Under the pieces are notes generated by a model that saw only the letters and a list, made by a program, of their open reading frames with translations, ran no database searches and was not told the origin of the DNA. A DNA stretch of 64,000 nucleotides from Utricularia gibba (Eukaryota > Streptophyta > Magnoliopsida > Lamiales > Lentibulariaceae): NCBI GenBank assembly GCA_002189035.1, contig NEEC01000014.1, positions 2,048,501 to 2,112,500 on the forward strand. Reading direction: 5' to 3'. The position numbers and the translations under genes were made by a program. The stretch's first letter is position 1; each line of letters opens with the position of its first letter. Below are positions 45,811 through 58,004 of the stretch, piece after piece.

Positions 45811-47364
45811 AAGATTCGTCCCTGAATCTGTATCCATGTCGAAAAGAGACAAATCAGCAACATTGAAAGTTGAATGAACAGAATACTCACCTGGTAAATC
45901 TAGCTTGTACGCATTATCATTAACGCGCTCAACAACTTGGAAAGGGCCATCTCCACGAGGTAGAAGTTTGGACTTTCTCTTTGTGGGAAATCTCTCCTTC
46001 CTAAGATGAAGCCAAACCCAATCTCCAGGTTCAAATACAACTTTGCGTCTCCCCTTGTTTGCTGCTGATGCATACTTTGCATTGTTGCATTCAATATGTT
46101 GTTTCACCTTTTCATGCAATCTTCTGATTGCATCAGCTCTCTTCTTGCCATCTAAACTAACTTTCTCATCACAAGGCAAAGGTAACATATCCAAAGGTGT
46201 AAGAGGATTAAAACCATAAACGACTTCAAATGGAGATAATTTAGTAGTCAGATGCATGGTTCTATTGTAAGCAAACTCAACAAGTGGCAAACATTCCTCC
46301 CAAGTCTTAAGATTTGATTTAATCATAATCCTAAGTAAGGTAGAAAGTGTGCGATTAGTTACCTCAGTTTGCCCATCGGTTTGAGGGTGACATGTTGTTG
46401 AGTATAACAGCTTAGTGCCAAGTTTACTCCAAAGAACTCTCCAAAAGTGACTAAGAAACATTGCATCTCGATCAAAGACAATAGTTAGGGGCATACCATG
46501 AAGTCTAACAACTTCCCTAAAGAAGAGATCAGCCACATAAGATGCATCATCAGTTTTATGGCAGGGAATAAAGTGTGCCATCTTTGAAAACCTGTCCACA
46601 ACAACGAAAATTGAATCTCTACCCCTTTGGGTACGAGGTAAGCCTAAAACAAAGTCCATAGAAATGTCCACCCATGGTTGGGAAGGAGTAGGGAGTGGAG
46701 TATACAAACCATTAGGGGCAGTGGTTGATTTAGCCTTCCTACAAGAGATACATCTAGAACAAATTCTTTCAACATCCCTTCTCATGTGTGGCCAAAAGAA
46801 ATGTTGGGTGAGAGTATCAAGAGTCTTTTTAACACCAAAATGTCCCATTAGTCCCCCACCATGAGCTTCTCTAACAATCAAATCACGTATGGAGCAAGAA
46901 GGAATGCACAGCCTATCTTTCCTATAAAGAAAACCATCTTTCCTGAAGAATAGCCCAGATGTAGCAAGTTCACATGCCTTATAAATATCCCCAAAATCGT
47001 GATCATGAACATATAAGTCAATGATGGAAGCAAATCCAAGAATTCTTGCATCAAGATTGGCTAAGAGAGTGTACCTTCGAGATAAAGCATCAACAACCAC
47101 ATTCTCCTTACCTTTCTTGTATTTGATCACATATGGGAATGTGTCAATGAATTCCACCCACTTAGCATGTCTTCTATTCAGCTTTACTTGAGCCTTCAAA
47201 TGTTTGAGAGACTCATGATCAGTGTGTATCACGAACTCCTTAGGCCATAAGTAGTGCTGCCATGTCTCCAAAGCTCTAACCAACGCATACAACTCTTTGT
47301 CATGTGTTGGATAGTTGAGGGTGGCACCATGAAGCTTCTCACTAAAATAAGCAAGTGGACGTCC
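45801..47364 (-). CDS. Gypsy RNase H and integrase block
   Basis: Begins after the TAG with [12 protein letters not shown], continues through RNase H ([19 protein letters not shown]), the integrase HHCC zinc finger ([23 protein letters not shown]), the catalytic core ([39 protein letters not shown]) and a GPY/F-type module ([20 protein letters not shown]). The frame is open for about 520 codons and ends near the polypurine tract. Confidence 0.93.
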
Positions 47365-47953
47365 CTATTGCATCAACACAGCACCAATCCCTAAACCTGA
47401 TGCATCACATTCAATTTCAAAAGTATCAGAAAAATTTGGAAGTACTAGGAGAGGTGTTGAGCAAAGCTTATTCTTGAGTTGTTTGAAAGCATGTTCCTGC
47501 TCATCTCCCCAATGAAATGCATGATTTTTCTTGATCAACTGGGTGAGGGGTGCTGCTATAGAACTGAAGTCCCTAACAAACCGTCTATAGAAACTTGCTA
47601 AACCATGAAAACTCCTAACTTCACCCACTGATGTAGGTGTTGGCCATTCTTTGATTGCTCTTACTTTCTCTTCATCCACAGCTACTCCTGCATTACTTAC
47701 AACATATCCAAGAAAAGAGACACTATTTGTGCAAAAGACACACTTTTTGATATTAGCAAACAACTTCTCTTTTCTAAGAGTATCTAACACATCTTTCAAA
47801 TGCCCTACATGTTCCTCAATACTTTTACTATAGATCAGAATATCATCAAAATAAACAACAACAAATCTACCTATAAAAGGCCTAAGAACGTGATTCATCA
47901 ATCTCATAAAGGTGCTAGGAGCATTGGTTAACCCAAAAGTCATAACAACCCAC
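47365..47953 (-). CDS. Gypsy reverse transcriptase, C-part, ended by TAG
   Basis: Contains the catalytic [26 protein letters not shown], and the start of RNase H ([18 protein letters not shown]). TAG at 47365-47367 occupies the position where gypsy elements usually have Glu or Lys. The 5' boundary is the frameshift near 47954. Confidence 0.9.
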
Positions 47954-50486
47954 TATACAAACCAAACTTAGTTTTAAAAGCAGTTTTCCACTCATCACCT
48001 TCCTTCATTCTAATCTGATGATATCCACTTCTCAAATCAATCTTACTAAAAACACAAGCACCATGCAATTCATCAAGCATATCTTCAAGTGTAGGGATAG
48101 GATGTCTATACTTGATTGTGATGTTGTTGATGACGCGACAATCAGTGCACATCCGCCAAGTTCCATTAGACTTTGGAACCAATAACACCGGCACCGAGCA
48201 AGTACTCATGCTCTCACGCACAAATCCTTTAGACACCAATTCCTCAACTTGTTTTTGTATTTCCTTCGTCTCCTCTGGATTGGCTCGGTATGTTGGTCGG
48301 TTTGGGAGTTGTGCTCCAGGGACAAGGTCAATTTGATGCTCAATCCCTCTAAGGGGAGGTAAGCCTTGAAGTTCTTCTGGAAAAACATCTTCATATACCT
48401 GTAAGAGAGACACAACACAAGATGGAATGGATGAAGCATGGTTAGGTGAAGTAGGAACTTCATCCTTATATATGAGTAGAATGAATGGTTGCCTAGCATG
48501 AAGTAAGTGTCTAATCTCACTTGGCCTTGCTAATAGACTCTCATTCTTTCTCTCAATTCCTAAAACTCTCATGTTTTCACTCTCTGTTTTGTGCTCATTT
48601 TCATCCTTTTTTTCACTCAATTCCTTGCCATCTCTTCTTTTTTCTCCACTTTTTCGCATCTTTTTTTCACTCATTTTCACTTCACTCATCTCTTCTCCCT
48701 TACGAACGACCACCTTGTGCTTTCCATTATCAGTATGAAGGCCTCTAGCATCACTCAGAATTCTGACTTGATCTTCATGTGCCTCCTTTGGAGATAATGG
48801 AGCAAGTGTGATGGAGCATCCATTATAATTGAAGGAATATTTGTTCTTGAAACCATCATGAAATGCTCTTCTATCATATTCCCAAGGTCTCCCAAGAAGA
48901 ATATGGCTTGCATGCATAGGAACAACATCACATAGGACTTCATCTTCATATCTCCCTATGGAAAACGTCACAAACACTTGTTTGGTAACCTTTACCTCAC
49001 TTCCTTCATTGAACCACTGCAGATTGTAAGGCTTAGGATGCCTCACGGTGGGTAGTCCCAATTTCTCCACCAAGATGTTGCTAGCAACATTGGTGCAACT
49101 ACCTCCATCAATAATCAGGCTGCAAACTTTCCTATTAACAAAGCATTGGGTTTGAAACAAGTTCTCCCTTTGCTCTTCATTATCCTTCACCCCAATGTTA
49201 AGCGTCCTTCGAGTGACTAATACTTCTCCAGAAACAGGCAATTCATCCTCATCACTCACTTCAGCTTCTGTCTCCACTAGATCATCATCATCTTCACTAA
49301 CAACTTCGCCATTGCCCCTAATCACCATTGCTCGTTTATTTGGGCATTCAGAAGCAATATGTCCAAGTCCCAAGCATTTGAAACATTTTATGTTTCTGGT
49401 AGTTCCCTTTGGAGGTGTTGTTCGCTCCTCTTGCTTGGAACTTGATTGGATGTCGAATTTGAAGTGTTCCATGGATGACTTCCCTTTATTTCTCTCCATC
49501 ATCTCATTGGTGCCCCCAAATTTCGAACCAGAAGTCCTCTTGTTGAAATCTCTTGCGAAACTCTTGCTAGATAGTTGTTTCTCAACCTTTGTGGCCATAT
49601 GAATCATGTCCTCCATCTCAATGTAGTGATGAAGCTCCACAATATTTGCAATCTCCTTATTCATCCCATGAAGAAACCTAGCCATAGTTGCTTCTCTATC
49701 TCCCTGAACATGAGCTCTAATCATTAAAATCTCCATTTCCTGCCAATATTCCTCCACTGCCCTTGAGCCCTGCTTGAGATTTTGCAAACGTTGATAAACA
49801 TCTCTTTGGTAATGGTTTGGAACAAACCGCCTCCTCATAACTCTTTTCATCTCAACCCAAGTGTGAATTGGTTCTTCAGAGTCAATCCTTCTTTTAGCCA
49901 CCAATTGATCCCACCAAATGATAGCATACTCACTAAATTCCATGGAGGTCAATCTGATTTTCTTTTCGTCAGAGAAGGTGTTGCAATCAAAGACATGTTC
50001 TACTCTTGTTTCCCATTGGAGATATGCATCTGGATCATTCTTTCCTTGAAATTGAGGTATCTTCATCTTGATGTTGTTAACATCCTTTCCAATTCTTCCT
50101 CCGTCTCTTCTACCTCCCTGATCTCGAAATCTTCTTGTATCCCCATGCACAAAATCATTTTCACTATGTTCAATGTAGTCATCTTCTTCATCAGTATTCA
50201 GGGTTCGATCTCTTCTTCCAACAGTCCTTGCACTTCGTTGATCACTTAAGTCATGTTCAGTGTTGATGCGTTGATGCAATTGACTACCTCGACCCCTTCC
50301 AGCAGCATAATTATCTTGTCTTCGTGCTCTTGCAACATTTTGCAAAGAATTTTCGTGTTCATCAAGCCTGACATTTATGTTTTCCAGAATGCGATGCAAT
50401 CTAGTGAACTCCTGTTGCATAGCTTTCAAAGTGAACCTCCCATCCGGTGAGTCATCATTTTCATGCTCACTTCTGGAATTTGACAT
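47954..50486 (-). CDS. Gypsy GAG, protease and reverse transcriptase N-part
   Basis: Starts at ATG 50486 (MSNSRSEHEN). GAG with the retrotransposon capsid block (DPDAYLQWETRVEHVF, YQRLQNLKQGSRAVEEYW), a CCHC knuckle (CFKCLGLGHIASEC), a protease with LIIDGGSCTNVAS, then the RT thumb/palm entrance (VLLVPKSNGTWRMCTDCR, YRHPIPTLEDMLDELHGA, FSKIDLRSGYHQIR). A missing base after FGLY shifts the frame just before the [10 protein letters not shown] motif. The DGGS-type protease matches CRM-like and related chromoviruses. Confidence 0.93.
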
Positions 50487-51300
50487 CCTAAATACTGGAC
50501 AAAAGAAAACGAGCAGCAAGGAAGAAAAGAGACTAAACTAAAAAGAACAAAGAAACACACACAAGATTTACCACTCAATACTCAAGCTTCAAGTCCTTGA
50601 TGCACTCTTTAATGTCATCATGCTTGTTCTCATGGCATCTAACGAATTAATCACTTCCAGATTGGTATTGATTATAGTGTAATGATGGAGTTAGGTGAGG
50701 GTGGCAGTATTAATAGTCTCAAGATGGAGACAAAGGGAAGTGTTTAAATTAAATTGGTTGCTTGTTGGAATAGATAAATAGGAAGGATGGACAACAAGGT
50801 AAGAACAGATGAAATCAGAGAATAGAGCACTACACACGAAATGTGTTGCTTGCTAAACTATAGAAATACAGGAATGAGCAATCAACAAAGAGAATAGTCA
50901 AATGGAAAGGTGGGGACACGTGAATGACAGGGGATGGGAATTGAAGATAAGAAAAACAACAATAAAGTGGTTGGTTGGTGGAATAGTAAAAGTAGAGAGG
51001 TGGGCCACAATTTAAACATACATAATAATGGATGATAGTGATGGGTAATGGATGTTCACCTTCACACTCCTTATACTCTTGCACACTTGAAAATGATATT
51101 CAATGTGTTCTTGCTATTCAATTGACACTCAATTTCGAGCTCTTCTTCAATCAACTTCCTGTGAACCTCCCTTTTTTTTTGTACTAAAGCCAAAAGTAAT
51201 AAGGACTTGGCTTGAACGATTTTTTTTTTTTTTTTTTGAATAGGCAGGAATGGAAGAACTCAAACAAGAACTGGATAATAATAAGGATAAGGAACCCAAA
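50487..51300 (-). other. Gypsy 5' leader
   Basis: Untranslated region between primer site and GAG. The open frame at 50830-51084 has no domain. Confidence 0.6.
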
Positions 51301-51312
51301 GCTCTGATACCA
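51301..51312 (-). other. Gypsy primer-binding site (tRNA-iMet)
   Basis: TGGTATCAGAGC on the minus strand, three bases from the 5' LTR, complementary to the 3' end of initiator methionine tRNA. Confidence 0.9.
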
Positions 51313-51315
51313 AAA

Positions 51316-51918
51316 TGATGTGACCCTCTAATCTATAGAGATTAGCAACCCACAAAAAAGAGGTGATTTTGAAGCTTAGAAGAGAACCCACCCAAGTCTA
51401 CCCTCAAGAGAATAAATCTCTTGCAACCAGACTTCGAAACAAAGAAAATTAGGAGCCACACTTCAGAAAAGAGAGATTGATTGGAAGTGATAATCCTAGA
51501 ACGCCACAAGCTCAAAGCTTGATAAGTTAAGAGTGTTCAAGCACTCAAAGGAGAGAGGAATCCTCACAAGATATATAAAATGACCAAAGATCCTGAATTA
51601 GTACATCTCTAGAGTATTTATACTCTAGAATTGGGCTCTAACATTACATAGTCCAAACTAAATGAAATAGAAAAGTCTAACAAGCCCAATGCTCTAAGTT
51701 AAGTCCATCTTCAAGTAGTTGAGCTCTTTTGATGGGATGTCTTCAAGCCCATGTTTGATTCCAATGGTATTGAGTAGACCCTTAAGTGTATCTTCAACTA
51801 TCTTTGTCTTGCTCCTAGTTATTGGTCCTGGTGGAATCATCTTTATTTCTAATTTGTTCACTTAAACAAACTCCTCATCATTCTTCAAATACACTTCATT
51901 ATCTTCCTGGGCTCATCA
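51316..51918 (-). repeat. Gypsy LTR, right copy (5' LTR)
   Basis: 603 bases, TGATGTGACC to CTCATCA, nine substitutions and one indel from the left copy. Confidence 0.95.
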
Positions 51919-51923
51919 ACGAG
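51919..51923. repeat. Gypsy target-site duplication, right copy
   Basis: ACGAG, identical to 45186-45190. Confidence 0.9.
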
Positions 51924-52750
51924 ACTCACGATATTATAGAACTACTAGCAATGGCAATATATAATCAAGAAACCTCAAATAATTCACCTATGATTTATCA
52001 GAAAATCGGAGAGATTTCAAAAAATATAAATGGAAAAAACATACAAATTCAGTAACGGAACAACAGATGATCTGTCTAGAAACAGGATTCCACTATGATC
52101 GGACGACTGCCTAGTATTAATTAGTTAAAACGGAAACGAAAAAGCGAGGAGCCGTAGTTCTCCGAAAACACATACCAGATCGATGATTTCGTTTCGAAAG
52201 CCTAGATGTTGCAGCGCTCGCTACGGAAATCGAACCTGCCGATGATTGGCATTTGTTTGGATAACCGTCGGCGTTTTCTCCGTTGATCAATTTTGCTCTT
52301 CCACACGTTGTACTCCAAACGGAGAAGCTGAATTGCTCGAAAATCTCGATGTTTTGGAAGCTGAATTTTTGAAATTCAAATTCAGATTTGCAACGAGCGC
52401 AAGGAGCGTGCGTGGACTTGGCTTATATATAGATCGCAGGAATACATGAGCCGGCCATCCGATGAATCACTGCTTCCTATATTTATAAGCGCTAGCAGAT
52501 TTATTTTAATTTAATAATTCGAATAAAGCTCAACAATGTATGGCCTAATGAAATTCCAGTATCCATTAGTCGAGGAAAAAAATCAGTAGCAAATTCATTA
52601 CACATGTCACAGGCCCTGCTCCTGACCCCCACGCAAAAGAGATTATAACTTACAAATTACAAAAGCTACAAGCTTCAAAAGAATCAACTTTCTGTCTTGC
52701 ACCTGAGCTCTCACTGAAACTTCACAGAGAGAAGCGCTTCGTTCCATTTT
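51924..52750. other. Spacer with a possible minus-strand promoter
   Basis: GCTTATATATAG at 52421-52432 reads as a TATA box on the minus strand, and below it are moderately GC-rich, leader-like bases and a donor-like CTG|GTATGTG near 52172. This may be the 5' end of a locus interrupted by the gypsy element. The right part is the SAE2 3' UTR. Confidence 0.35.
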
Positions 52751-55700
52751 CTAATTGCTATCAGCAGGATTCTCAACCAGCATAACTAGATCATCGCTAC
52801 TGCCACAGGCTTCTATTTTTTTCTTGGCCTTTTTCTCCTGACTCTCAGATGAAAATTCGGTAGCAGGAACCGTGGACATATCAGAGTACTTTCGCTTCTT
52901 TGCAACAGGAGCCTCGAGGATTTCTAAATCATCATCTTCGGTGATGAGGGGACTTGTGTCTTCGGTTCGAGAAGAGGTGCTTACGCCGTTGTTGTCATGT
53001 GCATTGTCATTCTTCTCACTTACAGCAGGTTGTGTCCAGCCAGAGAGAACCATTTCGTCTGGTTCCTTCTCTGGATCGAATTCCTCCCTGCTAAGTTCAG
53101 TGCAGGAAAGGAAAGAAAGCAGGAGGTTATTATGCAAATTAACTACAGAAACGCTAGCCATTGTCCATATTCGGATATGCACATCCAAACGTGAGATGAC
53201 ATAGTCAAACACGACACAGTTGAGAGATTGCATGGTACGACGATAGTAAGATAAGTTGACAAGAAAAGGAAGGATGGGGAAATAGATGGACTGTACCTGT
53301 GCTGGATGTTAATGCTACACTTAAGCTCTTGCTGAAGATCCTCAACTGTAATAACAGTTCCACCTACAACTGGGGAAGGAAGCTCAGACAGAACCTGCGA
53401 AACATGCAACAACTTGGAGAAATAAAAGAGCTGGCATTTTTAGATTATGCGGAAACTAACATGAGCATGAAGGTTTACTGATAAAAAAACATGTGGATCA
53501 AAGGCTTTAAGTAAGTTATGGTAAGTCGAGAAGGAGAAATCAGACCTTTTCAAGGTTTGCTTCGTAGTTTGCAACCTCCAATTCATCAAGATCGTCTCCA
53601 ACTTCATAAAGGAGGGTAGAACCTTGCATTATCAATGGCAGATTCATGCCAAGTTTCGCTCTCACAATCTTGTTCAGGAAGTCCCTTAACTTAGAGCGAT
53701 GTGGATTTATCTCAAGAGTCAACGGTGTCTGACACAAACAAAGGAGAGGTATGATATAAAAGCATCAAACCATTTAGTGCAGTAACTTCACAATGAGTAG
53801 AAGGAAAACAACATCACTTATGGGACCAAAGAAAATCAACCAACCTCAGAGCAGACATAACAAGACTTTTTTGCCTCAAAAGGTTCACAGGGCATAAGAA
53901 GCATTTTTCTAGAGGGAACCTCGAGGCAATAAGTCATCCTATAATAAGAAGAAAATGTATTAGTGCATGCATTTTGGGGCGAGGGTGAAACATGAAACAC
54001 TATACGCAATAGGTGTCCTCTTATGCAAACTTCAAACTAGGTGAATGGGGAATCTCTAAGAACGGGATGCTAATGAACCTTTTTAAGAGTGTCTTCTATT
54101 TGATACGAAAAAAAAGTGCTCGTCTTTTTTTTGTTTGTAAATCTAACATACCTGTAGTTTTTAGTATCATTATCCAACACCTTAATTGCTTCAATGACTA
54201 TCAACCCTGCAATAATGGCATTAGTAGTGGCAACAGCATGCACGATGTTTCCAGCAATTCCTTTGGCCTCAAAAAGACAATGCAGTGGAATCCCAAATGA
54301 AGAAGCTCTGATATTTGCAGCCGCAGTAACAAATTCCACCGACAACTGATCATCTTTGTCAAATGCCAAAGTACCTATCTCCTGAGGATTGGAAGGCACA
54401 GATGACTTCCACGACCGTAACTAAGATGAGAACACACAGATACTGAAAGAGGAATCCGAACACCATACCTTTTGTCTGCTTATAAACAATAGTTTCAGAG
54501 CTTCAAGAAACACCATTGTATTCTCCTTCAAACCCCAAACATCCTGAGGATTTTTCAGACCCAGGGATGCCATAGCAGACTTGGAAAGTACATCTGCAGG
54601 TACTGACTGGGTTCCATTCTCATGGATGGCTTCTTCAGTAATTACATCTTTGAAATATATAGGCCTTGGCTTTTTACGATTTTTCCATGTATCTTCATTT
54701 GACAATGCTAACTCCAGATTATGACCAAAAACGTGATCAAATATTCTCCTTCCATACTGTTCGATGCTCTCATCATTTTTGCGCTCGAAGGCATCCTTTG
54801 CAGGAGACGATGAGCTAGAAGCATCACTAGATCGCACATTTAGATCATTTTCCTGATTTCTGTCTCCAAACAACTTTGCAAATAGCAGGTCCTTAGCCCA
54901 TACAATGCAATGGACGAACTGAAATCCCATGAGATGAAACTTTCAAAGCTTCATAAAGAAAAATGTAACTTTTGAAACAAATCAGCGCAGACAGATATAT
55001 CCACATAAATATCATACAAATAATATGGAAAGAGAGCGCCATCTAAAAAGAGTTTTCAGACAAAAAATAGCAAGGACAGAGCTTAAAAAGACAGGCATAG
55101 CGAAATTCAACATAAATAAAAACCCATCTAGGCAACTATTATTACATAGAATTTGCATATCAGATAACACTACCTCCTTAATAGGTGACCAGAGGCATGG
55201 AGGTACATACCAAATAAGAGCCAGCAAGATGGATTCATACCTTTGATGGGGTACTTGTGATTGTACAAACAGGGTAAGTTTTGGGTGCTGGCTTAGGATC
55301 ACATTCATAACATTCTGTTCTACCCTTCACATGAACAGTAACCTAGATCCAAAGAGAAAGAAGATTACAAAAACTGTGACCAAGGAGTTAGAAAAATTGG
55401 AAACGTTGAAGGAACCAGAAAGTCAACAACACACATAATGGTGAGTTGATAAAAACGCCTTGATTTCAAGGTGAAGTGCCTAGTAAATCCAGCCGCACCA
55501 AGCTTAACTGAAATATATGCAAATTCTTACAACAAAGCCCACCTGTCCTAGAAAGCCTGTGGTTCCACTTTCAATCAGTGGTACACCAGCTGCCAAACAG
55601 AGGCGGTTCACATGCCTCCTTGCATCTAAATTGTCCAGTCCATTCAATACAACATTGAATTGCTTAAAAAAATCTACATTAAAGTCAGACTCCTTAACAT

Positions 55701-56675
55701 TGGCATGATAGGATGTAATGTTGATGTGAGGCCTAAATTTCAGCACTGCTTCACGCGCAACCTGTTCCAACATGAATCCATAGAGATTCAAGAAAGAAAA
55801 GAAAATAAAAAACATACACTAAATAAAACTTTCGATTGATCACTCACTTTTGCCTTAGATTTCCCAACATGTGACTGCCGAAACAAGAATTGTCGGTTAA
55901 GATTGCTAACTTCAATGGTATCCATGTCAATCTGGAAACAAGAAGCACACAGCATGATCCATGAGTAAATCTTAAATCTTGACATCAATTATAATTGGCA
56001 TGGAATGCAACCATCGGAAAAGCAAACAGCACACAGGAATCGCCACAAATAATCGCATGGGAACAGTAAATGAGGCATAACAATAAGCATCCTCCCACCC
56101 TCCATATTTCTTTTCCCAAGGGATCCACACGCTGGACAATGCAATAACCCGACAGACATGATCAAAATCTCAAATTGGAATGACCAGCGCCACATATCGT
56201 ATCACAATCATGCACCCTATACAGTGGGGCAACAACAAACAATAATACGCCCTACACATGCACACAACAAAAAATAGGCGCCGTATGAGCACATATCACA
56301 CCTCCCAACAGGTGCACGGAAGCCGTTATCGCTATGAAAAGAGAAAAAATCAGGGTGAGAAGGTGCGTTTGATAAAACCCTAGTTACGCATTCCATAATA
56401 GGAAAAAGCAAACTAGAATCACCAGTACAACTGACACTCGAGAAAAAAGCATGTCGCAACTGCCTTGAGAAGACCCTCACCATATGTATATCATTGAAAC
56501 CAGTTAGAACTAGGGTCTTCAACAGCTCGCAGCCAATACCGCCGGCGCCCACCATGAGCACTCTGGCGCCCTAAAACAATGAGTTCAACTGACTCAAAAC
56601 TGACCTCAACAAACCGAAGCCAAACAAAGCAAGTAATCATGCCTTAATCACAGACAATTTCTCCTCCCAAGCCAT
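52751..56675 (-). CDS. SAE2: SUMO-activating enzyme subunit 2 (SAE2)
   Basis: Catalytic subunit of the SUMO E1; with SAE1 it adenylates SUMO and carries it as a thioester to the E2. Eleven exons join to 639 residues: 56675-56643, 56570-56481, 55931-55848, 55761-55543, 55342-55241, 54918-54469, 54381-54152, 53938-53845, 53728-53546, 53394-53297 and 53087-52751. The ATP-binding loop is GAGGIG (19-24), followed by [25 protein letters not shown], a CYEC zinc pair (C153, C156) and the catalytic cysteine C168 in [12 protein letters not shown]. The second zinc pair is SCYVC. A ubiquitin-fold domain ([14 protein letters not shown]) and an acidic tail with the basic nuclear signal AKKRKYSD follow. Intron 1 uses a GC donor (AAG|GCATGA). 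No frameshift. Confidence 0.96.
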
Positions 56676-58004
56676 CCGTAGCAGAAACAACAGCGTATTT
56701 CAGACAGTGGAAAACGGCAAAATCAAGTGCAAAACGAGGATGCAGTTGGTGAGCAATCGAGTGCGTCGTGGGAGTAAAAGCGGGAGGGGTAGTTTTGAGT
56801 GAGATTTGGGGGAAAAACTGTAGAGGAGCGGGGCGCCAAAAGAAACCGTGAATAGGAAAACCCAATTCCAGAGCGTGGGACACGACAAGTACTTGACGCC
56901 TGGATTTGGGAGGCAGATAGTAATAGGGTTGGGTTTTGGGTGATTAGAGACGGATAACAGATGGCCATTACTAATGACGCTTCAGTTCTTCAGACCGCGT
57001 TAGATACGAAAGCAGCTTTGTAAATGAGATGATTTTGATATAAGTTTGATTTCTTCAAAGTATTTTTTGCATTTTTGGTAAAAGATGATTTTCATTTAAA
57101 TCACTTGGAATAATTAACAGTTATGACCTCTATTTCTATTTATGGAAAGAAATGTCGTATTGCATTTCATTTTCTTAGTTTATTTCAAGACAATAAAAAA
57201 ACATAAGTAACAACACAATAGAAAATGACCAGATTGCGTTAAATTAAAGAAGCTTTATTGCATCTCATTCAGGAGTTACACGTTGATGTGTCGGACAATA
57301 TTATGTACAATTAAATTGGAATATAAGACTAAAATTATGTATATATTAAAATTAAGAGTAAATTGGATTATAAGATTAAATCTTTGAAATCAACATTAAA
57401 ATTTGTTTCTCAGCGATTGCACTGCAAGACTCAACAAACAAGTGTTGGGCAACCTTTCATATTCTCCATCGCTGCTTCGTCCTCAGTGGGATTCTCTCCA
57501 CGAGATCAAACAAAGTCTTTGTTTCTGCGGTAGTCTCTGGTATGGAGTATCGTTGTATCGTTCGCTTGTAGAAGATTGGAGCACACCGAATCAAAGGTAT
57601 TTTTTTTTTCTCATTTGCCCTATCCTGCATAGTGTAAATTCAATCGACGTTTGTTTGAGCTGCGGTCTCATGTATTTTGTGTCGGGTTTCATTTCATGAA
57701 ATTTAATTTATTGTTGCTAGAGCTGGGTTTGCTTTTTACTTAGTGGAGTTGATACGGTACTCGTGGGTCACCACCGAAAGTCCATGCGTCACTTTGGACT
57801 TCTCGTGCTCCTCTGATTTTGCCTACTGTTAGTCAGCGTAACATGCTCGACCTTTGTCGTGATTCGAGCTGTAATTCATTGTATTTGGTTTGAAACATTG
57901 TAACAAAACTGTTCATTTAATTCGTTTAGGGATTACATTCAATGGTGTAAAGTTTATTTGCAAGATTTCCGCATTTTTTGATGTGTTTTTTTGATTTAGT
58001 GACA
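56676..58004. other. Head-to-head spacer between SAE2 and the DRD1-like gene
   Basis: Promoters in opposite directions. A likely non-coding first exon of the DRD1-like gene ends at CAAAG|GTATTT (57596), and TTTAG just before 58001 would be the acceptor of its 5' UTR intron. Confidence 0.5.

Larger units (their letters stand above)
45191..51918 (-). mobile_element. Ty3/gypsy LTR retrotransposon, chromovirus/CRM-like
   Basis: A 6,728-base element with ACGAG duplications, TG...CA LTRs of about 604 bases, a tRNA-iMet primer site, a polypurine tract, and the gypsy order GAG, protease (DGGS type), reverse transcriptase, RNase H, integrase on the minus strand. No chromodomain was seen. The pol frame appears to run through the polypurine tract into the 3' LTR and end in a GPMTRSKTK motif, which recalls the centromeric-retrotransposon (CRM) group; this is an inference. 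The LTRs differ by nine substitutions and one indel (about 98.5% identical). An in-frame TAG and two one-base losses make the copy non-autonomous as written. Confidence 0.95.
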
